From Blastocladiella emersonii ATCC 22665 (taxonomy: Eukaryota; Blastocladiomycota; Blastocladiomycetes; Blastocladiales; Blastocladiaceae), in the NCBI GenBank assembly GCA_025594325.1, contig JANHCV010000004.1, positions 1,178,001 to 1,242,000 on the forward strand: a DNA stretch of 64,000 nt, in the 5' to 3' direction. Made by a program: the position numbers and the translations under genes. The notes beneath the pieces are model-generated. The model saw nothing but the letters and a program-made list of their open reading frames with translations. It was not told where the DNA came from and made no database searches. Positions 35,302 to 46,219 of the stretch are shown here, piece after piece; the stretch's first letter is position 1, and the number at the start of each line of letters is the position of its first letter.

Positions 35302-36571
35302 CGGCCGGTCCACCTCGTCGGGGAGCCAATCGTTTCGTGTCAACTCACCGCCCACGATTTATCAAAGTGTCTCACACCTATATTGCGTTAATCATGGTCG
35401 TCCGATCCGCTTGCGGTTGGGCCTCAGGTTGGCCATACTCGCGCTCACATAAAGCAGCAACTCAGATCCGAGTTTCGTGGGCCGTGCGGGGCGTGAGCGT
35501 GGATGCAAGTCGCGAACGAGGCAGCGGGCCGTGATGCGACTCGCCGCGGAAGGGCGCGCACGAGGTGGGCCTGGAGCCGTGCTGATCGCGACGCACGCGG
35601 CGCGGAGGCATCCATAGCGTTGGTGGGTAGCGGGCCCGAAGGGTAGCAGCACGCGAAGGGGGCATGAAGGGCGGGCAGCGACTTGGACTTGCTACACAAG
35701 TTGTCGCGGCAGCGATCCGGACAAGCAATGTTGCGAGTTGAGATCGGCAGGGAACGAACCGAGGAGAAATGTAAGCGGCTACCGCGAGTTGGAGCGAGGA
35801 TGAGGTGTGGAGCGTCGCGAGCGAGACGGACGAGGCGGTTGATCATGGCCACGACCGTCGCCAGCAAACGCCGCGCAGCAGCGTCCGACGGCCACCGCGA
35901 AGAGGTTCGCGAGCGCTCTAAGGCGCAAGCCGACGTGGAGGGAGCGGAGTCGGGGAGGGAGAGACGCGAGGGGAGCGAAGAGACGAGGGTGGCGGTCAGG
36001 TCGGTGCATGCGCGAGGGTCGGACGACTCGGCGCGCGACGAGGCTCACAAGTTCAAGAGCCCCAAGTGCCGGCTGACGATGCAAGTAGCGGCTGCGCGCT
36101 CAGGCGTGCGATCGAACGGCGAACGGCGAACGGCGAGCTGAGCGGCGAGCGGATCAGGGGCGAAGGCCAAGGAGCGGGGCAGAGTCGGCGAGGGCAGCAG
36201 GGAGGGTGGGGGCAGGTCTGTAGCGAGGACGGGCACCAGCAGGGCCGCGAGCCCCGCCTGCACGTCGGTAGGTGCGAGTGGGGAGGGCGACGAGTTCAAG
36301 ATCGAGCGGAGAAGGCTGCGCGAGAGCGGGGGCGGCGAGGTCGGCGGACAGCTGGTGGCCGCGCGGCGTCTGGTCGGCGGGGTGGAGCCGTAGCGGGACG
36401 TGAGTTCCACGAGATGATCAACGTGTTAGGGCGAACGTATTTCAGAGAGAAAGAGTGCGAGCGATCGACAACTGAAGGGTGGGGGCGCTGGGGGACACGT
36501 GGGTGAGGTGAAAGGCCCGTGCCGCCACGAGGCAGAGTGACCCGAGCTGCTGGAGCACAGCGAGCGGGTCA

Positions 36572-36645
36572 GCTCACGTGTGACCTGCAGCAGAGGTCGG
36601 GGACAACGGTTTGGCTAGCCTGCTCACCCCCACTTAGCCCCCCTG
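36572..36645 (-). repeat. Right terminal inverted repeat
   Basis: 74 bases, exact inverted copy of 35228-35301, followed directly by the second copy of the TTCGGGT duplication. Confidence 0.95.
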
Positions 36646-36785
36646 TTCGGGTCGGTCCATCGACTGTTCTCGAGACCCGCGCCACGTGGGCGTGTGTTGA
36701 CGTGGCAGCGACTTAAAACTCGACGAGGCCCGGCCGCTCGCTTCCTCTCCACGACGCATTCCTCCAAGGCATCAAACCACACAAA

Positions 36786-37715
36786 ATGGCATCAACAACT
36801 TACGGCAGCAGCGGCAGCCGCTTCGACTTTGCCGGCTTCCAGGCGCAGGCCTCGTCCATGTGGAACTCGGACCGCCGGTCGCCGCTCGACGCCGTCTTCT
36901 CGACGCTGCCGCTGACGCCCGCCATCAAGCAGCACGTTGCGGGCGTGTACGGCGTCCTCGCCGGCATGATGGCCGTGACCGCGACCGCCGTCTACTTTGA
37001 CTTTGCGTCGCGCCTGCCCTTCCTGCACGGCTGGGTCGGCGTCGTCGCCCTCATCGGGTCATTCGTCGCGTTCATGGCGCTCGCCCCGACCCCGCAGAAC
37101 TACTCGCTGCGCCACGGCATGCTGCTGGCCATTGCCGCGCTCAAGGGCGTCATGCTCACGCCGCTCGTCGAGGCCCTCGATTTCGTCAACCCATCGATCG
37201 TCCCGCGCGCCGCCGTCTCGGCCCTCCTCATCTTTGCCTCGTTCAGTATCGCTGCACTGTACGCCAAGCGCCGCGTCGCCATGTACGCGTTCGCCACGAT
37301 CGGCGCCATCTCGTTCATGAGCCTCGCCATGGCCGTCAGCAGCTTGTTCGGCGCGCGCTTCTCGGTCGAGACGGACCTGGTCCTCGGGCTCGTCATGTTC
37401 TCGGCTTACGGTACGTCCCTTCTCCGTGAAATGAACTCGAGGCGCAGCTGCTGACCACCCTCAACTCGTTTCGTAGTCGTCGCCGACACGCAGGTCATGA
37501 TCCACCGCGCAGCCATGGTCGACCTGGCCGACAAGAACCTCGACCGCCACCTGCAGCTGTCGCACGCCATCGAGCTGTACACGGACCTGATCCAGCTCTT
37601 CATCCGCATCGCCGCCCTCATGGCCAAGAAGGAGGACGACGAGCGCAGCCGCCGCCGCGACAGCGACGGCAACCGCCGCAGCAGCTCGCGCTCGGCGAAC
37701 CATCGCTCACGCTAA
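36786..37715 (+). CDS. Bax inhibitor-1 family protein (TMBIM6-like)
   Basis: ER membrane protein of the TMBIM family, implicated in calcium leak and death suppression. Two exons (36786-37410, 37477-37715) give 287 residues. It has the BI-1 start (TPAIKQHVAGVYGVLAGMMA) and six or seven hydrophobic helices. The family core includes the YAKRRVAMYAF loop and the helix-7 region DTQVMIHRAAMVDLADKNLD followed by the His-rich stretch RHLQLSHAIELYTDLI. The C-terminal tail is Arg/Ser-rich. The 66-nt intron is GTACG...TAG. The promoter contains, or abuts, the transposon insertion. Confidence 0.93.
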
Positions 37716-38557
37716 GTGGGCGGAGGTGACGGGGGTCTCGGGTCCTCGTGTGTGTGTACAGATCTATATAACAGCCAGCTCGCGCGAGCACTTCTTCATC
37801 CCTTTTGCGAAGAGCGATAGATGATCGAGCCCTCGGCGGAACGTGCAAACGACTCCGACCTCATCTCGTTGCCGGCCGGTTGTTGCCGACGGGATCAGTC
37901 GCGCTCTTCTTGTTCATCTCGCGCGCGCACCGCGACCAATAGTAGACGCGCGCTGACGCATCGTCCACGCGATCACATTTCCCATCACCATGGCGCCGCC
38001 ACCCCATCCCCCGCCGCTGCGGCCCCACCCTCGCGTCAAGACTTCCTCCATTCCCGCCCGCGCGCTGGCTAAATCCAAGGCGCCACTCGGCCGCCTAAAC
38101 CGTCGCGAGATCCGCGCCGCGGCGAACAATGGGACCCGCGCGCCGCGCTGCGCCCTCCGCTCGCGGCCACGGTGACTCGCCGGGTCGCGTGCACCCCCGT
38201 AGCCGCTGCAACATTGTTTCGCGCGCGAGCGCGCTGCGCCCATATCGCCGCACCTGATTGCCCGTCCGTCGGCAAACGGCAGGGGCAGGGCGCGAGGGGG
38301 ACGGGGCGGGAGGGAGGCGCAGCAATCCATTTCGCGGCTAGAAGCCGGGTCCGTGGCCACGGCCCTGCCCGAGCGTGAGTACATCGCGCGCGCGGGCGGG
38401 CGGAAGAACAAGCGCCGCGTCGCGTCCTCGCGCCCCCGGGTCCGCAGTGCGCGGACGCGGACGCGCGGCGGGGAGTACAAGAGCCGCGGGCGCCCGCCGT
38501 CCCTGGCTTGTTCCACTCAGACCTTCGTCCCATTGACCGATCAGTCACCTCATCAGC
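37716..38557. other. Intergenic, no gene seen
   Basis: These 842 bases lie between Bax inhibitor-1 and the UNC93-like transporter. Several Arg-rich open frames exist on both strands, but they look like GC-driven noise without family motifs. I see no RNA gene. Confidence 0.45.
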
Positions 38558-40043
38558 ATGCAGCCCCACCACGAGCCTCCAACCGACGTCGAGTCGCCCC
38601 CACCGCCGCCGCCGCCCGAGTATGAGCGCGTCGCCATGTTCCGCGTCACGATGCTTGGCGTCGGGTTTCTCCTCGTCCTGACGGCCTTGTACGCGTCTCA
38701 TCCCCTCTCACCGAACCCCTCGACTCATGGCTAACATTTGCGACCATAGCAACGTCGCCGAGTCGCGCATCACGCTCATGTTCCCCGAGCACGGCTTCAA
38801 CTCGATGGCCATCATCTACTTCTTCCTCGTCTTCAGCTCCGTCCTCGCGCCGTACCTCACGCACCGCGTCCCGATCCGCGTCATCCTCTTCGTCTCAACG
38901 CTCTTCTACGCGCTGTTCATTGTGTCCATGAACTTTGACGTGACCTTCCTCTTCATCGCCTCGGCTTTGACCGGCTGCGCGGCCGGCGCGCTGTGGGTCC
39001 ACCAAGGGTACTACGTTTCCGTGGCCGCGAGCTGTTTCGGCGTCGACGTCGGCAAGCTGTCGGGCCGGTTCCTCCTCGTGTTCACGGCCAACATGATTGC
39101 AGGCAACGTCGTGTCGCTGCTGCTCCTCAACATGGGCGTGTCCGTCACGATGCTGCTGTACGTGATGGTCGGCATGGCGCTCGTCGGGTCGGCCATTCTG
39201 GCCATGCTTCCCGAACCGCGGCCCGCGACCACGGTCACCGCCACCATCGACCCCGACGCGCCCGCGGATCCGCACGCGACGCTCGGCGACCAGGTTCGGA
39301 TCATGGGCCGCCTTCTCGCGACGGCGCCGCTCCCCACACTGCTCCCGGTCTTCATGTGGAGCGGTTCCATCAGCTGCCTGGCGTTCGGCAACTACCCCGC
39401 GATGCTCCCGCGCGACGCGCCGTCGTGGCTGCTGCCGGGCATGTGCACGGCGTTTGGCGTGACGGGCACGCTCGCGTCGCCCGTGTGGGGCAAAGTGTAC
39501 GACGCGCGCGGCCCGATGCCGCTGGTCGGCGGCGCCGTGGTGCTGTCGGTTGCGACCTACGCCATGGTCTACGTCGCGGTCCTCGCGCCGACCACCATGT
39601 CGCCGACGTCGTGGACCGCGGGGATGGCGTTGCTCGGTGCGCTCGACAATGTGACGAACTGTCTCATCAACTTCTGTATCGCGGGTTGGTTCGGCAACGG
39701 GCCGGAGACCGCGCCCGCGTTCTCCCTGTACCGCGCCGTGTTCAGTGTTGGGTTCATTCTGCTCAGTCTGCTCTCGAACCTCGGCATGTGGCAGGTCGTG
39801 CTCGGGTGTAACCACCTTCTCACGATCGGCACCGTTGTCGCGTTCGCTGTCCATCACCGCCGCCACGCGGCCACGGTCAAGTCTAAGGCGCCGCGCGAGG
39901 CGGAGCATGGGCGCGGCGGGTACAAGGAGGCGGCCAAGGTCGATACGGCTGACCTCGAGGCTGGCGCGAAGGCCAAGGCCTCAGTGGCAACCGACGAAGA
40001 CGAAACGGAGCCGCTGGCGGCCACGGCCTCGCTCGTCGAGTAG
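38558..40043 (+). CDS. UNC93-like major facilitator superfamily membrane protein
   Basis: Two exons (38558-38688, 38750-40043) give 474 residues. A Pro-rich cytosolic start (MQPHHEPPTDVESPPPPPP) precedes TM1, which is split by the intron (GFLLVLTAFNVAESR). The UNC93/MFS pattern is visible in FNSMAIIYFFLVFSSVLAPY, the MFS-type ALWVHQGYYVSVAA loop, the central LLPVFMWSGSISCLAFGNYP segment and the C-terminal NCLINFCIAGWFGN helix. About eleven or twelve spans are predicted. The tail is charged and acidic. UNC93 proteins often regulate channels or receptors rather than transport a known solute; the substrate is unknown. Confidence 0.78.
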
Positions 40044-40112
40044 CTCCCTCCTTCTCCTGGTGTGCCCATTGATTCAAACTATACACTCTATATCACTCTT
40101 TCACACACCTCC

Positions 40113-41110
40113 TCACGCGATCCGCACAACCTGATCCGTGCCTGGGTACGCCGGGAGCACGAGCCCGAACCGGTGCGCGAGCGCGGGCGGGACGAAGCGA
40201 CCGCCGACGTAGTGGATGCCGGTGTACCCGATGACACCCTGTTTCGGCGCCGTCAGCGAGATGAGCGCGTGCGGCGAGCGGATGCCCTGGCCGGCGTCGA
40301 CCTGGCCGCGCTCTACGTCCCAGCCCGACGGGATGTCGACCGACAGGACGGGTTTGCCGGACGCGTTGATGGCCTACGCGAACGAGAGGTCAGTCGTCGC
40401 TGCAAGCGGAGCAGGCAGAGCGCGGGCGGACCTCGATGGCCGTGTCGAACGGTGCGCGGATCGGACCCGAGAAGCTGAAGCCTACATCAATCACATGGTG
40501 AGACCTGCACCAAGACGACGGCAGCAGCGAGCGGGAACGAACCGAAAAGCGCGTCAATGACAAAGTCGGACCGCGCGAGAGCCGCCTCGAACGCGACCTT
40601 GAGCGGCGGCTCGCCGGTGAAGGGCACGCCGAGGTTCTCGAGCTGGCGCACGAGACCGACAAACAGCGGCTTGGAGCTCACCTTCGGGTAGTACACGGTC
40701 GGCGAGTAGCCAAAGTGCACGAGGTGGCGCGCCGCGACGAGGCCATCGCCGCCGTTGTTGCCTGTAAGCGAGCGACTCGGTGAGAGTGCGTCGAGAGTAT
40801 TAACGCGGAAGAGACGAACCAGGGCCGCAGCAGACGAGCACTGGGCCGGGCTGCGGGAACACGCGGACGGCGGCCTGCGCGACACTCAGGCCAGCGAGCT
40901 CCATGAGCTGGTCAATCGAGAAGCCGCCCGCAGCCGACATGAGCTCGACGTCGACGGCCTGCGCCGCGCGCTGCGTGAGGTACTAGGGGCGGGTGATTGT
41001 CGCCGTCAGCCTCGGGTGGCGTTCGCACTGGGCGCGCGACGACGACACAGTGAAGGCATGCGTTGTTGACGGACAGTTAGAGGCTTTGCAGCAGCTGAGG
41101 AGAGATGCAT
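40113..41110 (-). CDS. NAXE: NAD(P)H-hydrate epimerase
   Basis: Epimerises damaged R-NAD(P)HX so that the partner dehydratase can repair it. Five exons (41110-41075, 40982-40820, 40761-40543, 40481-40432, 40373-40113) give 242 residues. YjeF N-terminal hallmarks: [19 protein letters not shown], the [15 protein letters not shown] nucleotide-binding loop split by an intron, [27 protein letters not shown] and [11 protein letters not shown]. The first exon (12 codons) is the least certain part. It was chosen because its GTCCG donor gives the right phase into [15 protein letters not shown]. An upstream in-frame ATG could add a presequence. All four donors are GTCCG or GTTCG, unlike the GTACG norm here. 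Confidence 0.9.
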
Positions 41111-41353
41111 CGCGATAGGGGCGTCGGTGTCAAGGAGCGCTCGGGAGAGAGAGAGGAGCGCGTCGCTCATGCGAGGCTGCATGCAAGGCCGCCGATCGAT
41201 CAGGCCGCGGCTTGCCTTCCATAATCGCCATTTCACGTGATTGATAACCGCTGATCGGAAGCGGATGCCCGGCGCTCCGAGCCTTGGTCAGCGAGAACCC
41301 GCTGCCTTCTCCCCGCAATCACACACGGATCATTATACGAATCAACAACGACC
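41111..41353. promoter_or_regulatory. Shared intergenic promoter region, NAXE / ferroportin
   Basis: The divergent start codons are 243 bases apart. The exact left border depends on which NAXE ATG is used. No iron-responsive or other operator is recognisable by eye. Confidence 0.4.
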
Positions 41354-43041
41354 ATGCCGACCGCGTCCTCGTCGGACGAATCGACGCCGATCCTCGGCCG
41401 CCGCCGCGGGAGCACGCACGACGACGTCGAACCCGAGGCCGAGGCCGCCGCCGACCTGTCGTCGTGCAAGGGCCTCGGCGCGCTGCTGACGGCGCACACG
41501 CTCGAGACGTGGACGTCGCGCACGTGGGAGTTTGCGTGGCCCATCTGGCTCGCGCTGCTCGTCCCCGACAGCCTTGCGCCGCTGTCCATCTACGGCATCG
41601 CCATCTGCCTCGGGGCCATGCTGTACGGCGGCCGCATCGGCGCCATGCTCGACCACCCGCGCTTGACCCGCTGGGACGCGGTGCGCGGCGCCGTTGTGAT
41701 TGCCAAGCTCGCCATGGTCCTCGCATGCTCCATGCTGCTCGTGTGGTTCGAGGTCGAGCAGAACCCTGATGGCTGGATCGCAAGACATGCCGTGCCGTTC
41801 CTCCCGAGCAACGACATGGCGCGCAAGGGCGTCCTGATGGCGCCCATGGTCGTCGCCGGGCTGCTGATCAAGTGGGCCAATACGGCTTACGTCATCACGG
41901 GTACGTTCGGGAGCGCTGTGCACTTCATTCGGCGTGGGTACTGACATTTCCCGTCGCCGTAGTCGAGCGCGACTGGGTCGTGGTCATCACGCACGGCAAC
42001 CCGCTCAACCTGGCCTGGACCAACGGCTGGGTCCGCCGCATCGATCTGCTGTGCAAGCTGCTCGCCCCGCTCGTCATCGCCTCGCTCATCGCCGCCCTCC
42101 CGCCGCGCGTCACCGTGTTCGGCCTCGGCGCCTTTGCCATCGTCGACATGGCCCTCGAGCTCGTCCTGTTCGCGTCGGTGCGCCGCCACTACCGCGCACT
42201 CTCGCTGTCCAAGCACGCCGCAGCTGCACCGGCGCCGCTGTTCGCCTCGGCCCCTGACTCGGCCATCACCGACTACGGCGGTGCAGTGAACGGCGACGAG
42301 GACGACGCCGTCACGCTGACCGCGCCAACGCACGAACCGACCGCCGACCCGCGCTCGCCGCTCGCGCGTTACCTGCGCCACCCGATCCTGCTCGCGTCGT
42401 TGGCCATGGCGTCGCTGTACATCACGGTCCTGTCGTTCGGCGGCCAGATGATCGCGTACCTGGCGACCGAGGCGCACCTGCCCGCGCCCGCGATTGCCGG
42501 GTACCGCTCCGTGGCCGCGTTCGCGGGCGTCGTCGCGACGTGGATCGCGCCGGCGCTCATCACGCGGTGGGGCCCCGTGCGCGTCGGCCTGTGGAGCATC
42601 TGGGCGCAGACCGCGTCGCTCGTCCCCGTCGCGGTCTTCCTAGTCCTCGAGACGGCGGGCGGCGTCACGCCCGACTCGGCCATGATGCGGACCCAGGTCC
42701 TGTGCGGGTGCGTCGCGGTCAGCCGCGTGTTCTTGTGGACATTCGATCTCGCGCACTCGCAGGTCATGCAGGAGTCGGTCGCGGCGCACGAGGTTGGTGC
42801 GATTAACGGCGTCCACTACGCCGTGTGTGCCGCCGGCGACCTCATCACGTACATCCTCACGCTCGTCTGGTGGTCACCCGCCGACTTCCCGCTGCCCATG
42901 CTCGTCTCGGTCGCGTGCGTCGCCATGGGCGCCGTGTGGTGGTCCGCGTACGTGCTCAAGGTTCGCCATCATCTCATTCACTGGGAACGCGTCCCGTTCC
43001 TGTGGAAGCAGCTTGCTCTTCGCTACTCGCAGCCCCACTAG
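41354..43041 (+). CDS. Ferroportin-like iron exporter (SLC40)
   Basis: SLC40 family exporter of ferrous iron. Two exons (41354-41900, 41963-43041) give 541 residues (human 571). A short acidic N-terminus leads into TM1 (LETWTSRTWEFAWPIWLALL). The family signature VERDWVVVITHGNPLNLAWT, followed by RRIDLLCKLLAPLVIAS, spans the intron. A central loop of about 60 residues separates the two six-helix halves, and the second half carries AHSQVMQESVAAHEVGAING, typical of ferroportins. The C-terminus ends HLIHWERVPFLWK. Whether it sits in the plasma membrane or the vacuole cannot be told from sequence. Confidence 0.88.
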
Positions 43042-43105
43042 TTCTACTGTCAAAATTCGCGTGTATTGCAAACAAAATCGTATTCATATTGCTACTTCAA
43101 CATGG

Positions 43106-44150
43106 CTACACTGCCGGCGCCAGCTCGCGCGCGTCGACAAACTCGTACTCGTCGTCGCTCTCCTCGTCGTCGTCCGACTCGACGGACTGCTGCTGGCCGC
43201 GCACGACCTCGCGGTCCCGCGCGACCGCCGCCTCGACGTACGGCACTTCGAGGAGCACCGAGCGCTCGACGGGCAGCGGGACGCCGCACGCGACGTCCAC
43301 GGCCGCGGCCCCCGTCACCTCGTCTAGCACGCCCGCCACCATGCGGTCGATGGCCGCGTTGCACCGCTTCACGGCCATGGCGATATCGTGCTCCATCTCG
43401 TCGGTCCCGCACAGCGTGCTGACCACGATTTTGGGAACCGGCGGCGCGTACTGCGTCGCGCTGACCGAGGTCGCGGACGCCGTCTGCGTCGCCGCGGGGG
43501 CCGCGGGGCGCGGGATGTACGACGGAGCCTCGAAGATGGGGTCGGCCGCGGGCGAGACGGGCGCAGGAACGCTGCGCTCACTCGCGGTGGCCGAAATCGG
43601 GTGCGTCCACCACGGCGCGGGGATGGTCGTGGCCGGGGCGGGCGCCCACCACTTGGCCGCGTCGATGTCGCTCGCGCCCACAGCCGCCGCGACGTCGAAG
43701 CGCATGTACTCGGAGCGGATAGCCAGGAGCTGCGCCGAGAACGCGGCCGACGCCGCGGCGAACAGCTGCTCGACCTCGTCGGCCTCGCGGGCGAGCGCCG
43801 CCTCGAGGAGCGGCAGCGTGTCGCTCTCGTCGTCGCCGATGAAGCGCTCAAAGCCAGCGGACGTCGAGGGGGAGACGGGCGGCGAGGGCGGAGTGACGAA
43901 GCGATTGGGCACGGCGAACTCGGTCTTGCCGCCGTCGAACGAAAGGGTCGGCGGCAGCGACTTGAGCGTCAGGTCGACGGCGGGCGTCGGGTGCAGGAGC
44001 GCCTGCGCCTCCTCGTCGTAGACGGCGGGCTCGGTGTACGCCGTGGGGTTGAACCGGGAGTACGAGGCGGAGGGGAGGTAGTAGCCGTCTGGAGCAGTGC
44101 TGAACGTGAGCGATGGACACGCGCGGATGCGGCGAGGTGGGCGTACCCAT
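43106..44150 (-). CDS. Unrecognised acidic protein with a 4-nt first coding exon
   Basis: Two coding exons: 44150-44147, which is only ATG plus one base, and 44088-43106, together 328 residues. The model rests on a 58-nt GTACG...CAG intron whose phase turns ATG-G into MDGYYLPSASYSRFNPTAY, joined to a long codon-biased frame. The N-terminal third is Pro/Tyr-rich (TEPAVYDEEAQALLHPTPAV). The middle is helical and may be coiled coil (LPLLEAALAREADEVEQLFA). The C-terminus is very acidic (SVESDDDEESDDEYEF). No known family is recognised. Alternative: an upstream non-ATG or unseen first exon. Confidence 0.62.
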
Positions 44151-44536
44151 GATGAGAAAGTTGGGAGCTTGTTGTAAGGTGAACTACGCTCAGTCGATGT
44201 CGCTGAGAACTGGGCGTAGCGATGGTTGGAGGACAGGATGGGAGCGGGCCGCCGGCCGCTTTATAGCCGCTCCCCCGCGCCTAAGCAGTGCCAGTCAGCG
44301 CAAGCACTATGAACTCATTTTCACCGTCGCGTCATCGCGGACGGTTCGAGACTTCAGGAGCGATGCTACGCCACCACTCGGCTGGTGCGGTGTGGCGACG
44401 GCTTGTCTCGCAACGCGTCTCGCAACGGTCACATGATATCGAAACGCGTGAACCGAGGAGCAATGGAAACCGCACGACCCGCGTAAAAATTGGGAGAGTA
44501 CAGTACATATATTGAGATGAGAAACAACAGCGACGA
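44151..44536. other. Intergenic, promoter of the acidic protein and 3' flank of tandem copy A
   Basis: 386 bases with no supported coding frame. Less GC-rich than the flanks, especially from 44,280 onward. Confidence 0.4.
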
Positions 44537-46003
44537 CTAGTAAAAATGGCCTTCTTTGAGGTCACGAACCGCGAACCCAAACCCAGTAAACTTGAGCGGG
44601 TACGGGCGGGTGAGGAAGTGCGCCATGTGCTCGACGTGCTTGATCTCTGGGAACAAGGCGAGCAGGATGGTTGGCGACGGGGTCACGATTTGCGGGTAGA
44701 ACGGGTTGTAGAGATGGTTCGTGACTGTCAAGCGTTTCCAGTTCCAGGTCGTGGTATGGCCAGGGAGAAATCGCCACAGGACGTTCTCAACTAGGTACAG
44801 GACGCCGCTGTGGACGCGTTCCTGGGCCTTGCCGTCGGCTGCAACCGTGGACACGATGTACCGCACAAGCATCGACACGGAGCCCCATTTTTGGCTAGAC
44901 GATCCAGATTCGCGAGGTGAGTTGGGTTGGCGTGACGCGGCTCCAGATAGAACGTAACGCACTAGCTTGTCCCGTACGGGTTATCCATCCCAAACTGGTT
45001 GAGCCCAAACGAGTTATCTTCCTTGGTCCCGCTTTTTTCTTGAGTCAAGCGCTCCGAAAACAAGGTAGTCGTGTGGGACCCGGTTGCGCTGTGCGTCTGG
45101 AACTCGACCTGCTTCAACACACGCGCGGAAGCGGCCGCGCGCATGTTGATGCACATGAGGATCGGACCAGCTTCGACCGGGTCGACGTCGTGAACGAGAA
45201 GAAAGGGCGCGAGAGGCAAGTTGTGGACTCGAGTCGCATGCTCAATGCACCCAGGGATGTCGCCGTGGAGTTCGGGGTCGAACGGAAACACGTTCCGCGG
45301 AAGCGTGGTTGGTGTCGCGCGGAAAAGCGAAAGCGGTCGGCAAGGCGGGGTGCACCGCTTCGGATTGGTGATAATTTCGTCTACTTTGGCAAAGAACTGG
45401 TGCATCTCTGCGATCAGAGTCTCAAAGTCCAAGATGTACACAGGGGCGCTGGTCAGCTTGTCTAGGGAAGTCTAAGAGGTTAGCATTTGATGCAAGTCGT
45501 GGCGGGATCTGTGAATATATGTCATGCGTACACGCAGGCGGTGCTGAGGGAAGATAGCCGAGCAACGAAATGACGGCGGCCCAATGGCACCCAGCTCCAA
45601 CTGCGCGCATGACGTTGCCGTACGCGGCCACGACGTAAACGTCTTCGAGGCAGGTGTAAGACTGGCCGTAGCACCCGCGGGCTGCGGGTAAGGCCCGGTC
45701 GGTCACCCAGTCATCTCGCCAAGTACCAGCGATCTGAAGACCGTGGATGCTCGCTAAGGTGGCGCACGTCTCCGCGCCGGCGTAGCGCAGAGCCATGTAG
45801 TGCGCAAGCAGGGCGGCAAGCAGAACATCAATGTTGACGAGCTGGAGGCACATGCTGTTGGGGAACGGCGCTTGCCGAACTTCGTCGAGGGTGCACGACC
45901 AGTTCTGGACCAAGCGGTGTTTCGGCGCGAGGTAAGGAGGCTGCTTGCGCGACGGCCTTGGTGCCGCGGGCGCCGCGGGCCCATTGTCGAGTTTCTCAGT
46001 CAT
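44537..46003 (-). CDS. Tandem family member A (unnamed three-module family)
   Basis: Three exons (46003-45532, 45461-44978, 44894-44537) give 437 residues. This is the most divergent of five neighbouring paralogues. It keeps the module-1 hallmarks (APFPNSMCLQLVNIDVLLAA, MRAVGAGCHWAAVISLLGYL), module 2 (SAPVYILDFETLIAEMHQFF, RPLSLFRATPTTLPRNVF) and module 3 (MLVRYIVST, HSGVLYLVENVLWRFLPGHT). Module 3 has drifted most, and the C-terminus differs from the other copies. Introns sit at the same two positions as in the siblings. Base composition is less GC-rich than copies B-E. No function is known to me; no signal peptide or membrane segment is evident. Confidence 0.72.
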
Positions 46004-46219
46004 AATGGCGCAAGAAATGCTGTTGCGACAAGTCTTCAAGCTATTCCATGTGTTTTCATGAGTTGTTGAAGGAGGAGGGATCACAGGTCGCCTCGCCAGC
46101 GCTCAAAAACTTGAAGTATGGCTCAAAGATCGTCACATGATATCTCGTCGCGTCCTCTCCTCTCGCTTCCAGCAGCGCCGAGCAGGCCCTCCTCAACGCG
46201 CGTAGTATGATAAATCAAC

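Larger units (their letters stand above)
35228..36645. mobile_element. Non-autonomous DNA transposon with 74-bp terminal inverted repeats
   Basis: The two ends, 35228-35301 and 36572-36645, are perfect reverse complements over 74 bases, starting CAGGGGGGCTAAG. They are flanked by the direct repeat TTCGGGT at 35221-35227 and 36646-36652, a 7-bp target-site duplication. The 1,270-base interior has no transposase-like frame; the frames present are short, Arg/Ser-rich and of low complexity. This is the structure of a non-autonomous class II element mobilised in trans. CAGGG-type ends recall hAT elements, but those usually make 8-bp duplications, so the superfamily is open. It sits about 135 bases upstream of Bax inhibitor-1. 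Identical termini suggest a recent insertion. Confidence 0.9.

Noticed and set aside
35302-36571. Open frames of 120-150 codons inside the transposon
   Set aside because: Arg/Ser- or Pro/Ser-rich and overlapping on both strands, with no DDE-type or zinc-finger pattern, so not a transposase.
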